From: an uncultured Bacteroidia bacterium
Lineage (GTDB): Bacteria > Bacteroidota > Bacteroidia > NS11-12g > UBA9320
Length of the DNA stretch: 64,000 nucleotides
Reading direction: 5' to 3'
Assembly: GCA_943789165.1 (NCBI GenBank)
Contig: CALSTB010000005.1
Span: 665,827-729,826 of the forward strand
How positions within the stretch are numbered: position 1 is the stretch's first letter; every line of letters starts with the position of its first letter. Below the pieces are notes generated by a model that was not told the origin of the DNA, searched no databases, and worked only from the letters and a program-made list of their open reading frames with translations. Position numbers and translations under genes: made by a program. This document shows, in pieces, positions 9,401 through 17,198 of the stretch.

Positions 9401-10853
9401 CGACATGAACGACGGTGTTATTTATGCTGAAGAAGTGCCTTATATAGATGTGGCTGATTCAAGAGTTTTCCCAGCAGACGGTAAGGTAACCATTGATAAA
9501 GACGCCGTATTACGTCCGTTAGAGAAAGCCAAGTTAATGGCCAACCGCGACAACAAATACCATGAGTTATATGATTGTAAACTTTGGGTAGAGGGTCGTT
9601 TGAGCATTTCTGGTAATGGATATTACGTGTATAAAGACAAGTATAAAACAGGTCAAGTCATCTATTTCGATAAAATGCGTGTGATGTCTGATACCTCAAC
9701 CATTCAGGCGAGTGGTTATGTGGCAGACTCATTGGGCTTTGCTATAAGTCCTAAAATTGGCTACAAAGGCACGGTTGACTTATCAAGTAAGGAAGAATAC
9801 TTATCATTCAAAGGCTTTGTGATTCCATTGCATCAGTATGCGGACATAAAAAGTCAGTGGTTTAGGTACTTAGACCAACCGGATCCAAATAATGTCATTA
9901 TCAATGCAAGAGAACCAAGAAACAGTGATAGACGTAAACTGAATATTGGCGTTAGCTTGTCTCCTAATGATTCGGTTGCCGTATATCCGAATTTCTTTGG
10001 TCAGAAGTTTTCATTCACAGATCAAGATATTGCCATAGACACAGGGATTTTCTTTTATGACGAAATCGCTAGCGCTTTTGTAGCTGGTGACAGCAATAAG
10101 TTAATCAATGGTGCATTAAGAGGAAATACCATATCATTCAGTGATAATTCTGAAACCATTAGGGCAGAAGGAGTCTTTGACTTTGGCTTAGATTTACATG
10201 AAAAGTTCAACGCAATTACAGCAGGAGAGGCCGTGCAAAACAAGGAGGACTCTACTTTCATGTTTAAGACCATGATGGCTTTGGATATGGAATTACCAGA
10301 GGAATGTTGGTTGAGAATGCAGGAGATTTTCTCCGAAAAAGCTGGAGATGCACCAAGCATACGGGTGGATGACGCAGTTGTTAAAAGGAACATTGCTGAG
10401 CTTGTCACGGACGATAAGAAGTACGACAAGGTAAAGCAAGAACTTGAAGAATTTGGTGAAATCAAACAAATCGATGAACTGAAAAAAGATTTGATGATTA
10501 CCAATATGGAGTTTTACTACTCACACACGTTAAATGCCTTTGTTTCTAAAACGCCAATAGATTTAGCGACGTTACATGGCAAGCAAATCAACAAGCAGTT
10601 AAACGCTTATACCATCATCGAAAAGAGAAGGAGCGGAACACGTATTGCGATATACTTCGAAGTTACCAAGTATGATTATTTCTATTTCGAGTTTCAACGC
10701 GGTAACTTGTTTGTGTACTCAACCGACAAAGATTTTAATTTGGTTTTGCGACAACGAGCTGGTAAAGTAAACGAACGAGGTTATACAGTTCGACCTAGTT
10801 CGCCTTTAAAAGTGACCAAACACATTGATATAATTGACGGATTAGATAAATGA
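6417..10853 (+). CDS. Very large exported protein of unknown function (1478 residues)
   Basis: The N-terminus has a typical signal peptide (K-S-S, hydrophobic core, cleavage near S-Y-A-Q, about residue 29). The rest is soluble, with no further membrane segment, no sorting domain at the C-terminus and no beta-barrel signature. It is rich in Asp/Lys/Tyr and appears mostly beta-strand, with repeated short phrases of the type F-x-G-x-F-x-x-D and Y-P-R-F-V-S. A short charged helical stretch occurs near residues 1300-1350. No enzyme motif is seen, and I do not recognise a named family. The start abuts the prmA stop and the end overlaps plsY by 4 bases (ATGA), so it lies in one translationally coupled operon. 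A periplasmic location is inferred. Confidence 0.8.
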   Translation: MKSSYFTLWFKTTVLAVVLLLFVDQSYAQTKGFSKNPEIFIEELGDHVKTVNDKSVGKTYEAFKEQWESGIYTEDQQGTVIRLAEYMALKKFKIQPDFELYMRTLIAGKDSNSNVSEEKFDSWLLNQYKLIKKNRRSYLIVLETSYGLFKTRTLYADASKDWRFSKTDYKFQFDGDNVYLNLTNVDLVCHGPDDSLIVRETSGQYNILNNQWVGKKGLIDWERVGISAVKAFAEFDAYAIDMTTPGLKIDTVQFQYQGVLDGKIPGSLEDRVSARMIHREGDNFNESRYPKFVSFSDDLTIKSFESGNIVFKGGFAMDGHRMQGRGSADNKAVFEFYYEGKMIVEAKANVFTITDGKIQSLETETTIYTDSGEIYHPRVQLTFDEKDKRLALLRGQKGIEQAPFFDSDHNIEILVDQVIWKMEEPKIDFDMLIDEERALFLSKNYFKEYNYEKITRGNMMRYHPIDKLYKYYMTTRSKTLSLGAYATFLGSKKENLYPQVIGLANEGFIYYDTETEEIEIKEKLLNYYKNHWKLADYDILRFSSVIAKRPNATLNLVNYDLEVQGVRAFQFSDSQYVIAYPTEQFVRIKNNRRLQFDGKVTAGRFDFFGEQFDFSYENFTITSEKIDSLKLWFPDTINQRFLIPVKSVLRDINGIIYIDKSNNKSGLTDYPEYPRFVSRAPSVIAYDKKNIHNGTYKKDEFRFEVDPFDIDSLDNFTIAGLKFPGNFVSGGILPEFRYEASIMKDYSLGFTRANPPGGYTMYEGKGHGDIDISMSEEGFYAKGQIDYEGAKLESNKILMTPDSTNAEVDHYEIKKSEKYPRVLASDVLSHWLPKEDKMYINTKGHEVDIFDDGQVFEGNLLQTPNRLSGNGELRWDNAVLASAEMHFNSIHADADVSSIKIGDVDAGMISFVSTNVKSHIDFQKRTGDFRANEMGHLTQFPYNQFASTMDEFKWDMDKKTILLTPTGRQKQSDYVFKSQNVSQHGLVFQSTKALFDMNDGVIYAEEVPYIDVADSRVFPADGKVTIDKDAVLRPLEKAKLMANRDNKYHELYDCKLWVEGRLSISGNGYYVYKDKYKTGQVIYFDKMRVMSDTSTIQASGYVADSLGFAISPKIGYKGTVDLSSKEEYLSFKGFVIPLHQYADIKSQWFRYLDQPDPNNVIINAREPRNSDRRKLNIGVSLSPNDSVAVYPNFFGQKFSFTDQDIAIDTGIFFYDEIASAFVAGDSNKLINGALRGNTISFSDNSETIRAEGVFDFGLDLHEKFNAITAGEAVQNKEDSTFMFKTMMALDMELPEECWLRMQEIFSEKAGDAPSIRVDDAVVKRNIAELVTDDKKYDKVKQELEEFGEIKQIDELKKDLMITNMEFYYSHTLNAFVSKTPIDLATLHGKQINKQLNAYTIIEKRRSGTRIAIYFEVTKYDYFYFEFQRGNLFVYSTDKDFNLVLRQRAGKVNERGYTVRPSSPLKVTKHIDIIDGLDK

Positions 10854-11485
10854 TTTCTACCACCATACTGTTACTCGCATTTTGTGCATACTTATTAGGC
10901 TCATTGCCTTCGGCTGTTTTAGTCGGTAAAGCATTTTATGGATTAGACGTTCGAGAACATGGAAGTAATAGCGCTGGTGCAACAAATACGTTTCGCGTGT
11001 TGGGTAAACAAGCAGGAATATTGGTTTTGTTACTCGATGTCTTTAAGGGAGCAACAGCCGTAAACTTGGTTCACTTTGCCAAAGAAATACCAGAATCGGA
11101 ATATTTCATGGTTTATAAAATTGCCTTTGGACTATTGGCAGTAGTTGGACACATATATCCCGTCTTTGCTGGTTTTAAAGGTGGTAAAGGCATTGCTACA
11201 TTATTGGGAATGGTCATCGCAATGGACCCAATTTTGGCTTTAGGTTGTATGGTTGTCTTTATTATTATCTTCATCACAACCAATATGGTTTCAGCAGGTT
11301 CGATACTTGCGACGTTGTCTTTTGGTATTATGACGTACATCAGATACGAATTTAGTGAGCCTATTTTGCAAATTTTTGGCATCTTTGCAGTAGTCTTAGT
11401 TCTCTTTACCCACCGAGCCAATATGCAAAGGATTTGGAAAGGGGAGGAAAAAAAGATGTACTTATTTAAGAAGAAAGAAGAATAA
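10850..11485 (+). CDS. plsY: Glycerol-3-phosphate acyltransferase PlsY
   Basis: Inner-membrane enzyme that transfers an acyl group from acyl-phosphate to glycerol-3-phosphate, the first step of phospholipid synthesis. The 211-residue protein has about five TM segments and the family motifs G-S-L-P-S-A, H-G-S-x-S-A-G-A-T-N-T-x-R and G-F-K-G-G-K-G-x-A-T, which form the active site. The longer-than-usual loop near residues 70-85 (K-E-I-P-E-S-E-Y) and a charged C-terminal tail (K-K-K-E-E) are minor features. It overlaps the upstream gene by ATGA and precedes clpS by three bases. Confidence 0.93.
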   Translation: MISTTILLLAFCAYLLGSLPSAVLVGKAFYGLDVREHGSNSAGATNTFRVLGKQAGILVLLLDVFKGATAVNLVHFAKEIPESEYFMVYKIAFGLLAVVGHIYPVFAGFKGGKGIATLLGMVIAMDPILALGCMVVFIIIFITTNMVSAGSILATLSFGIMTYIRYEFSEPILQIFGIFAVVLVLFTHRANMQRIWKGEEKKMYLFKKKEE

Positions 11486-11488
11486 ATA

Positions 11489-11779
11489 TTGAATATTTTT
11501 AACACAAAAACCACCACACAAGAAGCGGTCGAGTCGATTGAGGACTTGATTGGAGGTTATGCGCTTGTAATATTCAACGACGACGTGAATACCTTCGATC
11601 ATGTAATTGATTGTTTGATGAAGTATTGTGAACATACGCCAGAACAAGCTGAGCAATGTTCGGTAATCATTCATTTTAAGGGAAAATGTGCCGTGAAACA
11701 CGGATCTTCAAAATCATTATCTCCCATCTGTGACGCACTTTGTAGAAAAGGTCTTTCTGCTACTGTAGAAATCATCTAA
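11489..11779 (+). CDS. clpS: ATP-dependent Clp protease adaptor ClpS
   Basis: A 96-residue adaptor that delivers N-degron substrates to ClpAP/ClpCP. The core F-N-D-D-V-N-T-F-D-H-V-I and the later motif G-K-C-A-V-K-H-G match ClpS, where the first segment forms the N-degron pocket and the second corresponds to the G-x-A-x-V region. Start: the plsY stop TAA lies in the same frame six bases before the TTG at 11489. No in-frame ATG precedes the core, so TTG 11489 is the only sensible start. A purine-rich AAGAAAGAAG lies upstream. Confidence 0.9.
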   Translation: MNIFNTKTTTQEAVESIEDLIGGYALVIFNDDVNTFDHVIDCLMKYCEHTPEQAEQCSVIIHFKGKCAVKHGSSKSLSPICDALCRKGLSATVEII

Positions 11780-11805
11780 TTAAGAAAAGACCATAACAGC
11801 GTTTC

Positions 11806-13725
11806 ATGATTGCACTAAACGATATCTCGTACGAGTTCGGCGGTAACTACCTCTATAGAAATGCCAACTGGCATATCAAACCTAAAGAAAGGATTGGTTT
11901 GGTTGGTAATAATGGAACGGGTAAAACCACCTTATTACGGTTAATTACTGGAGAATACGAGTTAAGAGAGGGGACCATCTCAAAAACAAAAACCCTAAAA
12001 GTAGGCTATCTCCATCAGGAGATGTCTGAAACTGCTGTTGACTTAACAATCACAGAGGTTGCCATGCAGGCATTTTCGTCCGTCATAGAGGCCGAAGAGG
12101 AAATGAACGCCATTTACAAACGAATGGAAACAGAGGAGGTGACCGAAGAATTATTGGATCGTTTAGGGCATTTGCAAGAAGAATTTGAACGTAATAATGG
12201 GTACCAAATTCGAAGTTTAACAGAAGAAATTCTTGAGGGTCTTGGTTTTAAAACATCAGACTTATCCCGACCGTTAAAAGAATTTAGTGGTGGTTGGCGT
12301 ATGCGTGTTATTCTTGCTAGGATGCTGCTCGAACAACCCGATTTGTTGATGCTCGATGAGCCCACAAACCACTTGGATTTACCGTCTATTGAATGGTTAG
12401 AGAACTACCTACAAACGTATCAAGGTACTGTAATTGTTGTATCTCACGATAAGTTTTTCTTAAATAAAATGGTGACCAAAATCGTGGAGGTAACCAATCA
12501 GAAATTATACGTTTGGGATGGTAATTACGATTTTTTCTTAAAGGCGAAATTGGAAAGAGATGACCTACAGCAGCGTCAATATGAGAACCAGCAGCAATAC
12601 ATAAAAGAGCAGGAAAAATTCATTTCTCGATTCCGAGCTAAGGCGTCTAAAGCAACGGCGGTACAGAGTAGAGTAAAAATGCTTGACAAGCTGGAGAAGG
12701 TGGATGTGGTTGAGTCAGACGGCCCAAAAGTGAATCTCCGTTTTTCTATCAGTAAAGAAAGTGGAAAGATTGTGATGGATTTGGACAACATCACCAAGCA
12801 TTTTGGCGACAACCATATATTAACCAATACGTCAGGTCAAATTATCCGCAAAGACAAGATTGCGTTAATTGGAGCCAACGGTAAAGGGAAATCGACTTTG
12901 CTTCGAATTATTGCGAATACCGAGAAGTTTTCTGGTGAACGCAAAGAAGGATATAACGTAATCACCTCATTCTTCGCCCAGCATCAATTACAAGCACTTC
13001 ATTTAGAGAATGAAGTCTTGCAGGAATTAACAGAACATGGTTCTGGTTTAACCGAATCAGAATTGCGAAATGTACTGGGTTGCTTTTTGTTTGCAGGCGA
13101 CGACGTATTTAAACCTATTAAGGTATTAAGTGGTGGCGAGAAATCGAGGGTAGCATTGGCAAAAACTTTGGTTGAAAAGGCCAATTTCTTGCTGTTAGAT
13201 GAGCCTACCAACCACCTTGATATTCAGAGTATTGAGGTGTTGATTCAGGCATTGCAGCAGTATGAAGGTAGCTTTGTTTTGGTTAGTCACGACAGGTATT
13301 TTGTGTCTGAAGTTGCCACAAAAATATGGTGGATTGAGGATGAGATGATTCGAGAGTATCCAGGTACGTATCAGGAATTCCTGTATTGGAAAGAAAGTCA
13401 AGATGCCCAAAAGAAATCCCAGCCCGTTGTCGCAAAAAAGGTTGAAAAACCTGTTAAAAATCCAGTCAAAATGGATGCGGATAAAAAACGGCAACAACAG
13501 CTGAGAAAGCTTGAGCAAAAAATTGAAAACCTCGAACAGCAGGTGAAAGACATCACGGAAACCATCCAAACAATAGAACACGACTTAACCAAACCAGAAG
13601 TAACGGGTGATAGACAGCAGTTGTTAGAATTATCTAACCAACATCAAATCCAAACAGATCGGAAAACAGAATTGTCGGAGAAGATGGACCAATTGATTGA
13701 GCAACTAATGGAGCTCGAGGAGTAG
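11806..13725 (+). CDS. ABC-F family ATPase (translation-associated)
   Basis: A soluble 639-residue protein with two ABC ATPase domains and no membrane segments, as in the ABC-F group that acts on ribosomes. Domain 1: Walker A G-N-N-G-T-G-K-T-T (near residue 37), signature F-S-G-G-W-R-M-R, Walker B L-M-L-D-E-P-T-N-H-L-D. A charged linker with R/K-rich helices follows. Domain 2: G-A-N-G-K-G-K-S-T, L-S-G-G-E-K-S-R, L-L-L-D-E-P-T-N-H-L-D. The C-terminus (about 555-639) is a Gln/Glu-rich coiled coil like that of Uup/YdiF-type proteins. The exact subfamily (Uup versus YdiF) cannot be fixed by eye. It lies 26 bases after clpS. Confidence 0.92.
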   Translation: MIALNDISYEFGGNYLYRNANWHIKPKERIGLVGNNGTGKTTLLRLITGEYELREGTISKTKTLKVGYLHQEMSETAVDLTITEVAMQAFSSVIEAEEEMNAIYKRMETEEVTEELLDRLGHLQEEFERNNGYQIRSLTEEILEGLGFKTSDLSRPLKEFSGGWRMRVILARMLLEQPDLLMLDEPTNHLDLPSIEWLENYLQTYQGTVIVVSHDKFFLNKMVTKIVEVTNQKLYVWDGNYDFFLKAKLERDDLQQRQYENQQQYIKEQEKFISRFRAKASKATAVQSRVKMLDKLEKVDVVESDGPKVNLRFSISKESGKIVMDLDNITKHFGDNHILTNTSGQIIRKDKIALIGANGKGKSTLLRIIANTEKFSGERKEGYNVITSFFAQHQLQALHLENEVLQELTEHGSGLTESELRNVLGCFLFAGDDVFKPIKVLSGGEKSRVALAKTLVEKANFLLLDEPTNHLDIQSIEVLIQALQQYEGSFVLVSHDRYFVSEVATKIWWIEDEMIREYPGTYQEFLYWKESQDAQKKSQPVVAKKVEKPVKNPVKMDADKKRQQQLRKLEQKIENLEQQVKDITETIQTIEHDLTKPEVTGDRQQLLELSNQHQIQTDRKTELSEKMDQLIEQLMELEE

Positions 13726-13727
13726 CA

Positions 13728-14117
13728 TTATTGAAGTTGGTCTCGACCTTTTTTTCTTACTAGATAAAAAGTTACCACTATTCCACACAATACGATTAGT
13801 AAATACCAAAAATCCATCCAAATCAGTTCTGAAAGCCTAACCCTCCAAAATCCTGACAAAAACACAAAGAAGAAGGTGGCAATGGCGAGTCTGCGGTTAT
13901 TCAACTTACTTTTAAAGCGCAAAGCCAAAGCGTATCCCAACTCAATGCCGAAGTGACCACAGATACCTATTAACAGCATTAGATTGCCGTAGGGCCAATG
14001 CAAAACTTTGAACAAAGCACCAAGAATTACAATGGCTGCAGGAAGGTTCGAAAACTTTCCATAAAGACTTACAGGCTTTTTGTCCGTTGCTAAATCGTCA
14101 TCTAAAATCTCGTTCAT
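13728..14117 (-). CDS. Small membrane protein with a GldL-like G-A-L-F-K-x-x-H-W-P motif
   Basis: A 129-residue protein with four hydrophobic segments. Residues about 31-50 read V-I-L-G-A-L-F-K-V-L-H-W-P-Y-G-N, which resembles the first transmembrane region of the gliding/T9SS motor protein GldL. The protein lacks the long cytoplasmic part of GldL, so it is not GldL itself. It overlaps the 3' end of the upstream lipoprotein gene by 20 bases, suggesting coupled translation. A role near the T9SS motor is conceivable but unproven. Confidence 0.65.
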   Translation of the reverse strand: MNEILDDDLATDKKPVSLYGKFSNLPAAIVILGALFKVLHWPYGNLMLLIGICGHFGIELGYALALRFKSKLNNRRLAIATFFFVFLSGFWRVRLSELIWMDFWYLLIVLCGIVVTFYLVRKKGRDQLQ

Positions 14118-14595
14118 TCTGTAACTTAAATTGAAAGCGAGTACGTTGTTTTGCGTCGCCTATGAATGCGGTTAACGTGTCTCCTTGTCTATGGTACTCA
14201 ATATACTTAGGGAAATCATGTGCTTCATTTTCACAACGGAAGAAACTGTCTTTTATTTCAGTTATTAAGAAGGAAGTAGGTGATTCATTTTGTGCGGGAT
14301 GTGCGACGTACAACAGGGAATCATTTGAATACTTAATCAAAATGTCTTCGTTGGTTACTTCTTCACCTAAAATAGTGGTTCCCGTTCCACGCAGGCCATT
14401 TTTGGTCAACGTCCATGATTCAAAATGGTTGATCTGATCATCACCACTCATCGATCGTTCCCAAACACCAACCAGCCATTCGAATGGGGCAAAGTCTTGT
14501 TTATTAGCACTTTGACTTGTTTCTTTATGCACGTTGGAAGCTGGTTTGCTGCAGGCAAAACAGAAGAGAAGTATGAGGATTGTAATGTTTTTCAT
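14098..14595 (-). CDS. DUF6265-family lipoprotein
   Basis: A 165-residue predicted lipoprotein: signal peptide K-N-I-T-I-L-I-L-L-F then lipobox F-A-C (Cys about residue 15). The mature part begins with a linker and then F-E-W-L-V-G-V-W-E-R, the usual start of the DUF6265 beta-barrel fold. It continues with E-S-W-T, G-L-R-G-T-G and F-x-C-E-N-E-A-H-D-F-P-K, a region strongly typical of this family. Function is unknown; the fold resembles lipocalin-like binding proteins. It overlaps the downstream GldL-like gene. Confidence 0.8.
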   Translation of the reverse strand: MKNITILILLFCFACSKPASNVHKETSQSANKQDFAPFEWLVGVWERSMSGDDQINHFESWTLTKNGLRGTGTTILGEEVTNEDILIKYSNDSLLYVAHPAQNESPTSFLITEIKDSFFRCENEAHDFPKYIEYHRQGDTLTAFIGDAKQRTRFQFKLQNERDFR

Positions 14596-14622
14596 TTAAA
14601 TCGGAAATTACCTATTTAATTA

Positions 14623-14630
14623 TAAATTTG
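14623..14630 (+). promoter_or_regulatory. Candidate -7 box TAAATTTG
   Basis: TAAATTTG fits the Bacteroidota -7 consensus and lies 23 bases before the ATG at 14654. The region is the 58-base gap between two divergent lipoprotein genes. No good -33 TTG is seen at the expected distance. Confidence 0.4.
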
Positions 14631-14653
14631 TTCAAACAAGATTCACATCAACA

Positions 14654-15148
14654 ATGAAAAATATTCTGATTGCTACATTATTCGTTTTAACTGTATTCAC
14701 GGGCTGTAAAGATGATACACCTGTTGTAGATACGCCAACAGACTCTGGCAGTGCCATCGATAAGATTCTTGGTAAATACACCTGTAACTATAAAGTATTT
14801 AACGCAAAGACTGGTGTTGAAGCGCAAAAAGGAACTTTTGCATGTGAAATTTGGACAAATACTGATGACGATACTCGGTTCGACTTTAGAATAGACGGAT
14901 TGACTTTATTAATGACAGGTGCTAATCTTAAGGCAGTTGGGGATGGTTATACCTTTTCGATTCCTGAACAAAATGTAAAAGACTTTGGTGATTTGATTGG
15001 TAAAGAGATTATCAATATTGACGGACAAACTACAAGGGTTGCAGGTCATGTAACCACGTCGAATAACAAGATCGTATGTTACTGTGAGCGCGCGCGAAAA
15101 GTGGGACAGGACGACGACTTATTCGAGTTCTCTTTCGTTAAAAAGTAA
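14654..15148 (+). CDS. Small lipoprotein, unknown function
   Basis: A 164-residue lipoprotein: signal peptide M-K-N-I-L-I-A-T then a hydrophobic core and lipobox F-T-G-C (Cys about 18), followed by K-D-D-T-P and a Thr/Asp linker. The mature domain is beta-rich with three more cysteines. No family is recognised. It is followed by a well-formed intrinsic terminator at 15157-15181, so it is probably monocistronic. Confidence 0.75.
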   Translation: MKNILIATLFVLTVFTGCKDDTPVVDTPTDSGSAIDKILGKYTCNYKVFNAKTGVEAQKGTFACEIWTNTDDDTRFDFRIDGLTLLMTGANLKAVGDGYTFSIPEQNVKDFGDLIGKEIINIDGQTTRVAGHVTTSNNKIVCYCERARKVGQDDDLFEFSFVKK

Positions 15149-15156
15149 AATGCATT

Positions 15157-15181
15157 TGGCATATTTATGCCACATTTTTTT
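15157..15181 (+). terminator. Intrinsic terminator after the lipoprotein gene
   Basis: TGGCAT-ATTT-ATGCCA forms a 6-base-pair hairpin (15157-15172) followed by ACATTTTTTTA, a run of seven T. It lies nine bases after the stop codon of the upstream lipoprotein gene. Confidence 0.7.
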
Positions 15182-15220
15182 ACGATTAAACAAAACCTAG
15201 ACAACGTTTTGTATCTTCTT

Positions 15221-15242
15221 GTGTCTTTTATATATAAGACAC
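15221..15242. promoter_or_regulatory. Inverted repeat just upstream of a TTG start
   Basis: GTGTCTT...AAGACAC is a perfect 7-base inverted repeat with an 8-base A/T spacer. It ends five bases before the TTG start at 15247, so it could be an operator or an RNA hairpin controlling ribosome access. Confidence 0.45.
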
Positions 15243-15246
15243 CTAA

Positions 15247-17181
15247 TTGAAAACCGTATTCGCCATATTTGTTGTACTCTTTTGTAGTATTCAATCGTAT
15301 GCTACGCATATAATGGGCGGTGATTTAACGTATCGTTATATAACAGACGACTCCTTCGAATTTACCTTGGCTTTCTATGTAGACTGTGTTAATGGAAACC
15401 CAGGTGCAATCGCTTCCGACAAATTTGCCATTCTTGGGTTTTTTAATGCAAAAACGAAAAAATACATTGATAAGGTTGAAGTAGAACGAAACGATCCAGT
15501 TAGGGTTTCGAAGTTAAACTATGCCTGTGTCACTCCGCCTTCCAATGCTTGTGTCGACAGATATGAGTACGTATTTAGCAAAAAGGTCGACGTAGGTAAG
15601 GACGGTATCATTGTTTCTTTTCAGCGCTGTTGTAGAAACCACACCATTACCAATTTGGTAAACCCTGGTGGAACTGGTATGACATTGTTAGCAACGATTC
15701 CACCAAAGACTTTGGTCTCGGTGAACAGCAACCCGGTGTTCAAGGATAGTCCACCCAACTTTTTATGCAACGATGCTCCGTTAGTCTTTGACCACAGTGC
15801 CACAGATTTAGACGGAGATTCATTGGTATACGACTTGTATTTACCTTTTGAAGGTGCTGATCCAAACGCTCCAAGACCATCACAACCTTCTAATCCTGAT
15901 TATGACGAAGTAACATATACAACGGCCTACAATCTGTCAAATTTGATGGGAGGGACGGAACGGTTAAAAATTAACCAAAGCACGGGTCAATTGACGGTTA
16001 TTCCTGATAAAGTGGGGCAATATGTGGTAGGTATTCGAGTATCGGAATTTAGAGATGGAGTGAAGATAGGAGAGACGCTTCGAGATTATCAATTTAATGT
16101 ATTGGATTGTGATATAAAGATATCGGCGAACTTCGACTTGCCAGAGATAAAATGTTACGATTCAGTTGTTTATCTTAAAAATACGTCGAAATATGGAATG
16201 ACGTATGATTGGAAGATTTCAAAATCAAGTGCTGTTGTTCACGAGACCCATGACGTAAACCCTAGTGTAACTTTAAATCAAAAAGGACAATACTCCATTA
16301 AGCTGGTTGCCAAAAACGACAAATGTGCTGATAGTATTGAAAAAGACATTGAAATTGGGGAAATCAAAATTATTAAGGCAGAATTTGATCTTGATTTGGA
16401 AGATACATGTACTGGAGGTCTTGTTAGAATCAGGAACAACAGTGACAAAACTCCAGACTGGTATTGGGATCTTGGATTAGGTGCAGGAGAACAGCATAAC
16501 ATAACGGTCAATCAGTTACAACTCACAGAACCAGGGGAATACACCATTAAACTACGTATCTCAGATACGGCTAATTGTGCCCTTGATGATACGTACGAAC
16601 TCAAGTTTAACATTCACGGAAAAGACACTTTCTTTTCTTCATTCGACTATTCGTTCCCAAATGCCTGTGACCCAGGGGAACTTGTATTGGTAAAAACGGA
16701 TGACTTGGAATCAAGCTTCCATTGGGAAATAAAAGGACAAAAGGACAAATTTGAGAACAGTCCAGAAGTGACCTTACAAGACTTAGATGCAGGTCGACTA
16801 AACGTAGTGTTAAAACACAACAAGTCATCCAACCCGTGTCATGTATACGTTCCAGAGGTAGAGGAAATTCAAGTCGATTCATTAGAAATGAACGAAACAG
16901 TGACGCTATATAATGTATTTACTCCTGGTACAGATGGTAGCAATGATTGTTTCAAGTTAGACATGCAGAATTCAGATTGTTATGAGGTTGAAATGTATAT
17001 CTATAGTCGATGGGGGGAATTGGTGTATCAAACGGAGAATGCTTTAGAGGATTGTTGGGATGGTATCCGTGGAAATCACGAAATTTATCCGGGTGGGACG
17101 TATTTCGGCGTTGTTAAAATCAAACATAATGAAATGGACAAATCTGAAAACATTTCAATTACAATTACGTTAATTCAATAA
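15247..17181 (+). CDS. T9SS-secreted protein with gliding-motility-associated (type B) C-terminal domain
   Basis: A 644-residue secreted protein. Only a TTG at 15247 gives a signal peptide (K-T-V-F-A-I-F, cleaved near S-Y-A); an in-frame TAA precedes it. The mature N-terminus T-H-I-M-G-G-D-L-T-Y-R-Y is characteristic of a group of Bacteroidota surface proteins. PKD-like segments lie at about 280-540 (paired cysteines, W-K-I and W-Y-W-D patterns). From about 552 to the end is a type B T9SS sorting domain: Y-N-V-F-T-P-G-x-D-G, Y-S-R-W-G-E-L-V-Y, W-D-G and G-G-T-Y-F. Such proteins are exported by T9SS and often need PorP/SprF partners. Confidence 0.88.
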   Translation: MKTVFAIFVVLFCSIQSYATHIMGGDLTYRYITDDSFEFTLAFYVDCVNGNPGAIASDKFAILGFFNAKTKKYIDKVEVERNDPVRVSKLNYACVTPPSNACVDRYEYVFSKKVDVGKDGIIVSFQRCCRNHTITNLVNPGGTGMTLLATIPPKTLVSVNSNPVFKDSPPNFLCNDAPLVFDHSATDLDGDSLVYDLYLPFEGADPNAPRPSQPSNPDYDEVTYTTAYNLSNLMGGTERLKINQSTGQLTVIPDKVGQYVVGIRVSEFRDGVKIGETLRDYQFNVLDCDIKISANFDLPEIKCYDSVVYLKNTSKYGMTYDWKISKSSAVVHETHDVNPSVTLNQKGQYSIKLVAKNDKCADSIEKDIEIGEIKIIKAEFDLDLEDTCTGGLVRIRNNSDKTPDWYWDLGLGAGEQHNITVNQLQLTEPGEYTIKLRISDTANCALDDTYELKFNIHGKDTFFSSFDYSFPNACDPGELVLVKTDDLESSFHWEIKGQKDKFENSPEVTLQDLDAGRLNVVLKHNKSSNPCHVYVPEVEEIQVDSLEMNETVTLYNVFTPGTDGSNDCFKLDMQNSDCYEVEMYIYSRWGELVYQTENALEDCWDGIRGNHEIYPGGTYFGVVKIKHNEMDKSENISITITLIQ

Positions 17182-17198
17182 TAATCAGAAAATAGCAT

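Noticed and set aside
10055-10504. 149-codon minus-strand frame inside the 1478-residue gene
   Set aside because: Ser-rich shadow of a Lys/Glu-rich coding region; no start context and the plus frame is clearly coding.
13195-13581. 128-codon minus-strand frame in the ABC-F gene
   Set aside because: It is antisense to the second ATPase domain and coiled coil and has biased Phe/Leu content, a typical shadow.
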